DNA of 64,000 bases, taken from assembly GCA_032622095.1 (NCBI GenBank), contig CP136061.1, positions 256,503,582-256,567,581 on the forward strand, read 5' to 3'. This document shows positions 55,689 to 64,000 of this stretch, in pieces. The DNA comes from Siphonodentalium dalli. Taxonomy: Eukaryota; Mollusca; Scaphopoda; Gadilida; Siphonodentaliidae. Every line of letters starts with the position of its first letter. The stretch's first letter is position 1. Below the pieces are notes generated by a model. That model did not search any database. It worked only from the letters and a program-made list of their open reading frames with translations, and was not told where the DNA came from. The position numbers and the translations under genes are program-made.

Positions 55689-55904
55689 CTATGTAAGGGA
55701 GTCAAAGTGACTGATAACATCATCTCGAAGAACCTCGATCGTGGTTTTGTACTTAATTCGACGTGTAAACGCCGTAGCATCAGTTGGAATCAAACATTCC
55801 ACCTTGTTAAATTTGCCGTCGGCCATTTTTCTTAATTTCGAGTGCTTGGTATCGGGGCAGGTTCTCCACATAGTAACTATATATTTGGCTCTCTGAAGTA
55901 CCAA
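55689..55904 (-). CDS. Unknown 71-codon frame inside the ZNF-D insertion
   Basis: Begins MVLQRAKYIVTMWRTC and ends VLRDDVISHFDSLT. Charged, soluble composition with no domain recognised; it could be an exon of an unrelated gene or chance. Listed because it is the only coding-like part of the insertion. Confidence 0.25.
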   Translation of the reverse strand: MVLQRAKYIVTMWRTCPDTKHSKLRKMADGKFNKVECLIPTDATAFTRRIKYKTTIEVLRDDVISHFDSLT

Positions 55905-56200
55905 ATTGTTAGGTACTATGCACAGTACCTAAATAGTTGGTACTACAGAGTACCCAAGCAGGTACTTCAGAGTAACTGTCTTGATATTTGGTACTTTGGA
56001 CAGGTACTTTAGAGAACCTAGATAGTTGGTACTCAAGAGTACCAACAATATTTGGTACTCAGAGAAGCATATTTGGTACTTTAGAGTACCAAAACTATTT
56101 GGTACTCTAGATTACCAACAATATGGTACTCCCCACGGGACAAGCTCAGAACCTACGTAGGAACTCTGGATTACCTATTGTTTTAGAGTACATTTTTTTG
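55890..56200. repeat. Cluster of GGTACT...AGTACC palindromic words
   Basis: At least ten TTTGGTACT / AGTACCAAA half-sites, several paired with 4-8 bases between (for example GGTACTTTAGAGTACC, GGTACTCAAGAGTACC). Spacing is irregular, 20-40 bp. Confidence 0.8.
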
Positions 56201-56229
56201 TCTTTAGAAGCGAATTAGTTTTCACACAT

Positions 56230-56767
56230 ATCACATTTACACAGACTGAATTATTGTATGTCTGTTCAAGTCGCTAGCTTTAGTGAATGCTTTCTCGCAT
56301 ATATCGGACTGATATGGACGATCTCCGGTGTGAATCATCTTATGTACAGTCAATTGTTCATTACGAGCGAATATTTTTTCACAAAAATCACATCTATACG
56401 GGCGCTCACAAGTGTATTCGTTTATGTTTTGCCAGGCTGCTCGAATGTCTAAATGCTTTCTCGCATATATCACATCGATACGGGCGTTCGTCGAAATGAA
56501 TGTTCTTATGACTCGTTAGATGGCCTGATGTAGTGAATGCCTTATCACATATATCGCACTGATACGGTCGATCTCCAGTGTGAATCATCGTGTGTGCCAG
56601 CAATGTACCTGAACGGATGAATGATTTGCCACAAATATCACATTGATGCGGGCAGTCGTTGAAGTGGATTAGTTTATGTTTCGTCACATTGCTTGATTTA
56701 TTGAATGGTTTCTCACATATATCACATTTATACGGGCGATCGCCGGTGTCGGTTCTTTTGTGACTCG
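56230..56767 (-). pseudogene. ZNF-D N-terminal part, truncated by MITE E
   Basis: From the upstream side: [18 protein letters not shown] finger, FIRSGTLLAH, FTTSGHLTSH, FRHSSSLAKH, then after a slip near 56,405 CDFCEKIFARNEQLTVH and [14 protein letters not shown] (first Cys is Ser). The open frame runs straight into TTAA of MITE E in the middle of a finger helix (codons Leu-Thr), and no finger continues on the far side. Confidence 0.8.
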
Positions 56768-57295
56768 TTAAAGGTGGATTATCTCTTTGTAAACATGTAA
56801 TATATAGTTACCGGGGTATAAAATATTAGATTTGAATCGAAGACTCCTATCCGGAAATGCTTCTATCGATTAATATTTATTTTATTTCGAATATTTTCTG
56901 GTCTAAAAAGGTGTGTTTGTTCAGCTAACGAACAATAGTGGTTACTGTTAACAGAGACCAGAAAGTTTATTGTACAATTTTGTCACAAACAAACGTTAAT
57001 TATACTCATTATCGCTTATATATGTGGAACAAAACAATACAAACAATCAATTTGGGACATTTGACTTTCGGTGCATAGCCACAGGAACAGCCCAGTGTTC
57101 TATATCGCAATATGGTATCATCCGAATGGTCTGTTCTAAAAATAGTAACATAAACGGTCCCGATTTAATATTCGAAATAAAATCAATATTAATTGATAGA
57201 AGCTTTTCCGGACATAGGTCTTCAGTTCATATCTATTATTTTATACCCACGCAAATATTTAAAATTTGTTATTTAAAGAGATAATCCATCTTTAA
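56768..57295. mobile_element. TTAA MITE copy E, full length
   Basis: TTAA AGGTGGATTATCTCTTT to GAGATAATCCATCT TTAA. Close to copies C and F in the interior. It joins a broken zinc finger on the left to the segmental duplication on the right. Confidence 0.9.
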
Positions 57296-57720
57296 AATAC
57301 CTCACACAAAACTTCAAAATAATTCCCGCTCAGTGGATTGTACATGTTATTTTACTTTGTGGCGAAAAATAACTTATTCATAAAACAAAATGATTATATT
57401 GCCTGTTCAGTGCTTGTTGTGAATGTAAATTCCTATAACTCAGGATTATATCACCTTACGAAACTATGACAGTTAACTTCTTTCAGTTGTTGTGTGAACA
57501 TTTAGATATACAGAAGTTGTTCAAACTTGAGTTTTATGTTCTGCAACTAAATATAATCACATCCGTATGGTCTGATTTCGCTTATTGGATGTGGAGGCCG
57601 TCTTGAATATTTATATGCAATTCCAAGGTTTGGCTTAAAGCTACACATCGGTACTAATTTGAACCTCCGGTGACATTGTGATCACGGTAAGGTCGGGTAC
57701 GGGTGCATTTCCATTGTTAT
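57296..57720 (+). repeat. Segmental duplication, locus 2 part 1
   Basis: Matches 21,156-21,575 with a few substitutions and small indels. The next base begins the match to 26,136. Confidence 0.9.
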
Positions 57721-59153
57721 ATTACATAACAAGCGTCTTATTAACGAAACTGCCAAAAAATTACAATTTTATAATTTTAGGGGGGAGGGTTATATATTTT
57801 TTTTACAAAAAATCATCATTGAAGTTACTATCTGAAGTTTTTTTCGGTCAATTTGATTCCCAGTTTATTGTAGAAAATTATTACGCTTTAACACTAGGAA
57901 TTCATTAGGGAAATTACAAGCTGTGAGCCATCAGTTTCAGAAATAAATTGAAACGAAAGCAAATATTTGCCCAAAAAACGAACTTAAATATTTTTTTTCT
58001 TTCGAAAATAGTATTTAATTTCCAAAATCATGTGTGGCGATGTGGAATAATATATCTATTACTAACATATTAAAGGAAAATAATGCCAACATGACATAAA
58101 CTGTCATCTTTAGTTTGATTTTTCAGTTTATGGTAATTTTAAGCTTTATTCAATTAAAAACCATGAATAAAAAGAATTTGCAACACTTTCAGAAACTACA
58201 TCCACCCTTGCATGGACCGCAATGTAGCCCCCCCCCCCCCCCACCCCCACAACAGGCAACACGCGGAAATTTTCTTGGTGACCGGTTGAACTAACTCCTA
58301 AAATAGAGCCCTTTTCAGACTTGGCGTCTGGACTGCACTGATATGGTCTATTCTCACATACTGGATTATATGTGACTTTTTAGATTACTTGATATAGATT
58401 AAATGCTTTCTTACATACAGTATATCGCATTGATATGGGCTTTCTTGTGTTACTTTCTAACACATGTCACACTCATACAGTCGATCTCCGGGTTGATCCT
58501 GGTACGGTCTGTCTCCAGTGTTATACGGTCTACGTTATATCATGTGTGAAATCTCTTGTATGTTGTCCAATGCGCTTATACGGTCTATCGCCAGTGTGAA
58601 ATATCTTGTATGATGTCCAATACGCTTATACGGTCTATCCCCAGTGTGAAATCTCTTGTATGATGTCCAATGGGCTTATGCGTTTAACCTCCAGTGTGAA
58701 ATCTCTTGTGAGCAGTCAAACTTCCTGAAATGATTTCCCATGAATATCGCATGCACTGATACGGTCAGTTTCATGTATGAAATATCTTGTGTGAAGTCAA
58801 ATACGCTGATAACATGAATGATTTTACACTTATATTGCACTTACATGTACATGTATACGGTCGATCCCCAGTGGGAAGCATCGTATGTTTCGCAATTGAG
58901 TGAATTATTTCTCGCATATATCGCACTGATACGGTCGATACGGCGGATTTGTTATGCGTCGTCAGGTCGTTTGATTTAGTGAATGTTTTTGGGAATTTAT
59001 CGCACTGATAAGGTCGGCCACCAGGGTGAATTATCTTATGCTCCTCCAGGTGGTTTGGTTATGTGAATGCTTTCTCGCATATATCGCACCGATAAGGTCG
59101 GCCACCAGTGTGAATTCGCTTATGCCTCGACAGGGCGCCCTCAATAGTCAATG
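57721..59153 (+). repeat. Segmental duplication, locus 2 part 2
   Basis: Matches 26,136-27,579, including a poly-C run of different length (58,227-58,243) and the decayed minus-strand finger units. Homology continues into the last four fingers of ZNF-E. Confidence 0.9.
57809..57906 (+). other. 98-bp insertion specific to locus 2
   Basis: AATCATCATTGAAGTTACTA ... GGAATTCATT is present here and absent at the matching point near 26,207. No terminal repeat seen. Confidence 0.7.
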
Positions 59154-60647
59154 TTATCGTGCATATATGATATCACATTTATACGGTCGATCACCAGTGT
59201 GAATTATCTTATGCTTCGCCAGGTTGCTTGATTGTGTGAATGCTTTCTCGCATATATCGCACTGATACGGCCGATCTCCAGTGTGAATCCTCTTATGTGC
59301 AGTCAAATTTCCCGACGTGGTGAATGATTTTGGACAGATATCACATTTATACCTGCGATCACCAAAGTGGATTATTTTATGCGTTGTCAGGCTGCTTGAT
59401 TCAGTGAATGCCTTCGGGCAAATATCGCACTGATACGGTCGATCTCCAGTGTGAATTCTCTTATGATTCGTCAGATGGCTTGATTGAGTGAATGCTTTCT
59501 TACAAATATCGCACTGATACGGTCGATCTCCAGTATGAATCCTCATATGTGAAGTCAAATTTCCTGACTGGGTGAATGATTTTTCACATATATCACATTT
59601 ATGCGGGCGGTCGTCAAAATGAATTTTTTTATGTTTCTTCAGACCGCTTGATACAGTGAATGATTTCTCGCAAATATCGCACTGATACGGTCGATCGCCA
59701 GTGTGAATCATCTTATGTGTCGACAAGCTACTTGATTCAGTGAATGCTTTCTCGCAAATATCGCACTGATACGGTCGATCTCCAGTATGAATCCTCATAT
59801 GTGAAGTCAAATTTCCTGACTGGGTGAATGATTTTTCACATATATCACATTTATGCGGGCGGTCGTCAAAATGAATTTTTTTATGTTTCTTCAGACCGCT
59901 TGATTCAGTGAATGCTTTCGGGCAAATATCGCACTGATACGGTCGATATCCAGTGTGAATTTTCATATGCTTCGCCATGTTGCTTAATTCTGTGAATGCT
60001 TTCTCGCATATATTGCACTGATACGGTCGATCGCCAGTGTGAATCCTCTTGTGTGCAGTCAAATGTCCTGACTGGGTGAATGATTTTGGACATATCTCAC
60101 ATTTATACGGGCGATCACCAAAGTGGATTATTTTATGCGTTGTCAGGTTGCTTGCTTGAGTGAATGCTTTTGGGCAAATATCGCACTGATACGGTCGATC
60201 TCCAGTGTGAATTCTCTTATGATCCGTCAGGTTGCTTGATTTAGTGAATGCTTTATCGCATATATCGCACTGATACGGTCGATCGCCATTATGAATGCTC
60301 ATGTGTGCAGTCAAATGTCCTGACTGGGTGAATGATTTTGGACATATCTCACATTTATACGGGCGATCACCAAATTGGATTATTTTATGCGTTGTCAGGT
60401 TGCTTGCTTGAGTGAATGCTTTTGAGCAAATATCGCACTGATACGGTCGATCACCAGTGTGAATTCTCTTATGATCCGTCAAGTTGCTTGATTTAGTGAA
60501 TGCTTTATCGCATATATCGCACTGATACGGTCGATCGCCATTATGAATGCTCATGTGTGCAGTCAAATGTCCTGACTGGGTGAATGGTTTTGGACATATC
60601 TCACATTTATACGGGCGATCACATGTGTGGATGTGAATCTGGCAATC
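59154..60647 (-). CDS. C2H2 zinc-finger protein ZNF-E (16-17 fingers)
   Basis: The longest intact array. Sixteen C2H2 fingers follow the first in-frame ATG region ([12 protein letters not shown]); one more complete finger ([14 protein letters not shown]) lies upstream in an open frame back to a TGA at 60,648-60,650 but without an ATG. The real start is therefore probably in an upstream exon, and a splice-like module lies at 60,855-60,965. Linkers are TGDRPYQC or FGDRPYKC. One zinc ligand is lost (finger 2, KIIQ). Fingers 1-3 and 4-6 are a 252-bp tandem duplication, and fingers 8-9 are repeated as 11-12. The protein would bind DNA in the nucleus; no effector domain is encoded here. The stop follows CDIIYAR, where a small insertion breaks the next finger, exactly as in ZNF-B. 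The most likely functional member of the cluster. Confidence 0.8.
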   Translation of the reverse strand, partial: DCQIHIHTCDRPYKCEICPKPFTQSGHLTAHMSIHNGDRPYQCDICDKAFTKSSNLTDHKRIHTGDRPYQCDICSKAFTQASNLTTHKIIQFGDRPYKCEICPKSFTQSGHLTAHMSIHNGDRPYQCDICDKAFTKSSNLTDHKRIHTGDRPYQCDICPKAFTQASNLTTHKIIHFGDRPYKCEICPKSFTQSGHLTAHKRIHTGDRPYQCNICEKAFTELSNMAKHMKIHTGYRPYQCDICPKAFTESSGLKKHKKIHFDDRPHKCDICEKSFTQSGNLTSHMRIHTGDRPYQCDICEKAFTESSSLSTHKMIHTGDRPYQCDICEKSFTVSSGLKKHKKIHFDDRPHKCDICEKSFTQSGNLTSHMRIHTGDRPYQCDICKKAFTQSSHLTNHKRIHTGDRPYQCDICPKAFTESSSLTTHKIIHFGDRRYKCDICPKSFTTSGNLTAHKRIHTGDRPYQCDICEKAFTQSSNLAKHKIIHTGDRPYKCDIIYAR

Positions 60648-60854
60648 TCACACGACTTCCCCGTCAAGTAAATTTTGGGCTGAAGTTTGTTTTAATATCA
60701 AATATCACATCGATATAAACTGTCGCCCATGTTCATCTTACGAGCGTTCAGAAAATGCTTTCTCGCAAATTTAGAATGCATAGGTGCCGTGTTAACAACA
60801 GCATGACACGAGACAAAGTACGGTTGTATTTAATGCGAGCGCGATTTGAAGCTG

Positions 60855-60965
60855 CTTCACGGGGAAGTATTTTAAAAACTAAAACAAATATTAGGTCACA
60901 GATAAGTGACCACATAAAGTTATGGTCTGCCAGATAGGGAAACGTTATTGAACGTTTATAAATAA
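60855..60965 (-). promoter_or_regulatory. Conserved ZNF upstream module (copy E)
   Basis: On minus: GTCACTTATCTGTGACCTAA, TATTTGTTTTAG, TTTTTAAAATACTTCCCCGT then GAAGCAG. Same layout as copies B and C. Between it and the array is a decayed finger (DSLYRCDI then stop, near 60,700-60,720). Confidence 0.55.
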
Positions 60966-61669
60966 CACATATCTATATCGGTTACATTGGTTAGAAAGAA
61001 ATAAATGTGTTCCATAGGCCTCAGTGTTAGCGTTTAACCACGCCCACAAAATTTCCTACATACATGTTGCACGATAAATGTCTTGAAGTCCAATCCTTCC
61101 CGCATCTTTTGCCATATATATGAGCTACTAGCCGAGCCATACCTTTTTTGAACTTTTCAACACACCTATTCCACACAACGCCACTAGTTCAACACACGTT
61201 TTCCACACCACGCCACTAGTTCACACAAGCTAACGAAAGCAAATACCCAGTCTTATTCTCCCGTCATTGTTTTGACACGAACGCATTTCAGATTTGGGAA
61301 AACCCACATTTATACATGCCATGGGTAATATATTTTTTTAATTTGTGAATTTAATTGAAATATACACTAATCGCGTGCCAGAATGTTTGAAACTCGTATT
61401 CGAGATTGTGTGTAAAAAGTAGTTGCCGTATTTGGGAAAAGTGTTAATCCTGTTTCAGAAGATATGCTTCGTTAAACTGAAATTCCAGGGTTTATTTTAA
61501 TAAAATTACTGATTGTGACACACCCCCTCTCTGTACCTGAAAGCCCGGAATGTCCATGTTATCGACAAGTTGGCAGCTACATGGTTAAAACTATTCGAGA
61601 TATCAATAATTTTTCGATGGTCAGATATTCACAAATAGATGAAGATATCGATGTGAGGTGGTTCCTCTC
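60966..61669. other. No gene recognised
   Basis: A short direct repeat (ACGCCACTAGTTCA, near 61,180 and 61,213) and otherwise unique AT-rich DNA. Confidence 0.3.
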
Positions 61670-62198
61670 TTAAAGGTGGATTATCTCTTTGTAAATAATG
61701 TTTTATATAGTTACCGGGGTATAAAATATTAGATCTGACTCGAAGACTCCTATCCAGAAATGCTTCTATCGATTAATATTAATTATATTTCGAATATTTT
61801 CTAGTCTAAAACGGTGTAGTTGTTTAGTTAACGAACAATAGTGGTTACTATTAACAGAGACCCGAAATTTTATTCTACAATTTTGTCACAAATATACGTT
61901 AATTATACTCATTATCGCTTATATATGTGGAACAAATCAATACAAACAACCAATCTGTGACATTTGACTTTCGGTGCGTAGCCATAGGAACAGTCCAGTG
62001 CTCTATATCGCAATATGGTATCATCCGAATGGTATGTTCTAAAAATAGACACATAAACGGTCCCAATTAAATATTCGAAATAAAATAAATATTAATTGAT
62101 AGAAGCTTTTCCCGACAGGGTTCTTCAGTTCATATTTATTATTTTATACCCACGCAACTATTTAAAATTTGTTATTTAAAGAGATAATCCATCTTTAA
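61670..62198. mobile_element. TTAA MITE copy F, full length
   Basis: TTAA AGGTGGATTATCTCTTT to GAGATAATCCATCT TTAA, same orientation as A, D and E. More diverged in the interior (for example AATTAAATATTCGAAATAAA), with stops in the frame that is open in C and E. Confidence 0.9.
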
Positions 62199-62800
62199 AG
62201 GAGCACACCAGATACAGAATGACGATAAATATGTGAAAATCTCACTGAGGTCCATATATGCAAATATTCTCCACGCCGTGAAAAATAGCATAAAATAAAA
62301 ACTCCGGTGCAGTGAAGATTAATGTCCAACTGTGTATGCTTCGCCAATGATGTGATATTCCACCATAGTTATTCATCACAGTCTGAAATACTAAAAACTC
62401 GATGTTTGTGATTATTTTGCGGGTATTATATTTATCGAATTCGTAAATCTAATTGAAGTATTATGCGCCAATCGTGGACCAGAATTTTTTTAACTCGAAG
62501 GGACGCAATTCTACTTAATTAGTTCCTTCTAGTTACACAGTGGTGTGAATATTTTCACTAGAATTCAAAGCTATTGTATGTGCATGAAAAGCTGTATCTA
62601 TACATGTTCAGCGTCGGTATTTCCTGACAACATAATTCATTGCTGTAAATTTAGTGGAGCGGACAGAACCGATTTCAGAAAGTTTAGTCCATCGGCACCA
62701 CACACGGGCTTGTGATACATCATTTTGAAGGTTATGACATTCCGCATCGGATAGGACCCGGTGTGAAATACACAGATGATGCAAAAGATGATTTTTAGCC
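62199..62800. other. No gene recognised
   Basis: AT-rich; no supported feature. Leads into the degenerate tandem repeat. Confidence 0.3.
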
Positions 62801-62804
62801 CTGT

Positions 62805-63760
62805 TTTTGTAAAATTCGGCAAAATGAGAAATAAAAGTATAGAAACGCGAACATTTTGCGCTAAAATACATACCTCTAGATATTTACTATGACAGTGGTA
62901 CGATTTCTCTGATATAAAGAAGATTTTTTTTAGATTTATTATAAAAATAGACAAAACAGCGCAATTTTTCATTTTTTTTGCCTCACTTAATGGGCGATAT
63001 ATCAATATAGTTTTGACCAAGGATATCGTATATAGTCTAGAAAAGTGCGGATATATATACCGCATACGACAATATGCTGAATATGCCATCATATTTAACA
63101 CGTGATGTGTTATGTAAGATTATTTCAACCCTCACTCCAAAATTCAGCAAAAAGTCACTGTTTTAGGGAAATTCGGCACAAATGAATACAAAAACACAGA
63201 TATTCGGAATATGCTTGTGCTATGATATAGCAGGTTACACACTTATAAATACAAAGTAATGAAATGCCATGATTGCGGTGATAGATGTAAAAAATTCTTA
63301 AATTTACGTGGAAAATAGACAAAAAATAATTCATTTTCAGTTGTTTCGCCCCTCTTAATAGGCGATTATTCAGTATTGCATTGAATGGACATCCAGTATA
63401 TAATATAGAAACTTATGGAAATATATACTGCATATGACTGTAAGATAAGGATGTCATTCTTTGCCATAGATGCTATGTGGTGGTAGATTGTGTCACCCCA
63501 CCCCAAAATTCAGAAGAAAAAAAATCAGTTTTATAAATTTCGGTATGGCAGAATACAAAAGCACAACTCCGATTATTTTGTGCTATTATATTGAAGTCTA
63601 CCCACTTCGAGATATACATTATGATAACGTGATGGTATCATTTACAGATGGAAAATTTCGGAGTTTTCTGATGAAAGTAGACCGAAAATCGTGAAATATA
63701 AACTTGTTTTGCCCCTCTATACATGGGTTATAATTCAATTCCATTTCGAACAATAATCCA
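62805..63760 (+). repeat. Degenerate tandem repeat of about 360 bp (2.6 units)
   Basis: Marker AAATTCGGCA/AAATTTCGGTATGG recurs near 62,812, 63,169 and 63,536, followed each time by an AATACAAAAGCACA-like block, a TAGACAAAA / TAGACCGAAAA block, a TTTTGCC/TCGCCCCTCT-TA block and a CCAAAATTCAGCA / CCAAAATTCAGAAG block. Units are well diverged. A 154-codon minus frame at 62,637-63,101 crosses a unit boundary and is probably not a gene. Confidence 0.65.
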
Positions 63761-64000
63761 GGACAAACTTCAAGAGTTGACGAGACACATAACGCATTTG
63801 TTTGGTTACGTTATATTGCACCTATCGCCCCAACAATACAATACATTGCAAGATGAGACAAGCAAGGAATATTCCTATATACATTTATGCATTATACACA
63901 TACCTTATCAAGCTGAGGCGTTTGATAGTTACTTGAGTTGAAGAAAATACATCATTGTATATGTTTACTTCGCATAATATAGCTTCACAGTTGTATAAGA
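63761..64000. other. No gene recognised at the right edge
   Basis: Continuation of AT-rich DNA; the tandem repeat may extend in eroded form but could not be followed. Confidence 0.3.

Larger units (their letters stand above)
55471..56225. mobile_element. 0.75-kb insertion splitting ZNF-D
   Basis: Non-finger DNA between two parts of one array. It holds a short unknown frame and a cluster of GGTACT/AGTACC palindromes. No terminal repeats or target duplication could be fixed, so it may be a transposon, a captured piece or a rearrangement. Confidence 0.45.

Noticed and set aside
57024-57284. An 86-codon frame inside MITE E that is also open in copy C (20,639-20,899) and, lengthened, in D (45,837-46,214)
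   Set aside because: It has no ATG at its start (GTG), runs through the terminal inverted repeat to its end, is closed by a stop in copy F and is truncated in B. Recent common origin of the copies explains the shared open frame.
62637-63101. A 154-codon minus frame with hydrophobic stretches
   Set aside because: AT-rich, crosses the boundary of a degenerate tandem unit, is not preserved in the other units and shows no domain.

Overview
This is a eukaryotic, gene-poor, repeat-dense window, AT-rich with intronless coding islands. The organism is probably a lophotrochozoan invertebrate, most likely a mollusc. That rests on many TACATGTA / ACCGGTACATGT words, Helitron-like elements with hairpin ends and internal tandem repeats, a BEL/Pao gag remnant, a tRNA-derived SINE and C2H2 zinc-finger arrays with the linker TGDRPYQC instead of the vertebrate TGEKPYKC. 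The assignment is inference, not proof.

Host genes. The only recognisable host gene family is C2H2 zinc-finger (ZNF) arrays, five in all. ZNF-A lies on + (1.45-2.92 kb). ZNF-B (27.6-28.4 kb), ZNF-C (42.9-45.4 kb), ZNF-D (52.9-56.8 kb) and ZNF-E (59.15-60.65 kb) lie on -. Only ZNF-E carries a long uninterrupted array (16 fingers plus one upstream without an ATG). The others carry nonsense codons, frameshifts, lost Zn ligands or transposon insertions. ZNF-B, -C and -E share an upstream module of about 110 bp that resembles a 3' splice region, so the arrays are probably terminal exons. A mosaic segmental duplication links 21.15-27.9 kb to 57.3-59.5 kb.

Mobile DNA. (i) A TTAA-flanked MITE family with long imperfect terminal inverted repeats, about eight copies, several nested or rearranged. 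(ii) Head-to-tail Helitron-like arrays on - (8.06-10.68 kb) and + (37.7-40.1 kb), plus a copy at 34.06-37.68 kb containing a SINE and a frameshifted, 5'-truncated non-LTR retrotransposon. (iii) A young 5.3-kb LTR element (28,557-33,849) with 362/363-bp LTRs, TSD ATAT, a gag-like gene and no recognisable pol; it sits in the 5' flank of ZNF-B and its empty site can be read from ZNF-C. (iv) A BEL/Pao gag fragment (40.2-40.85 kb), a decayed SGNH-hydrolase-like reading frame (7.26-7.84 kb), and several inverted-repeat elements at 11.98, 13.5-16.5, 17.4-18.5 and 24.5 kb.

Structural DNA. A triplicated unit of about 0.6 kb at 46.7-48.6 kb carries a 140-bp palindrome in each copy. There are tandem repeats of 122, about 125, about 166 (two unrelated families), 42, about 62 and about 360 bp. 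A GGTACT/AGTACC palindrome cluster lies inside an insertion in ZNF-D. No rRNA, CRISPR array or bona fide tRNA was seen. The most interesting signals are the gag-only LTR element with a readable empty site, MITEs at segmental-duplication breakpoints inside a zinc finger, the palindrome triplet, and the recently homogenised finger array in ZNF-C.
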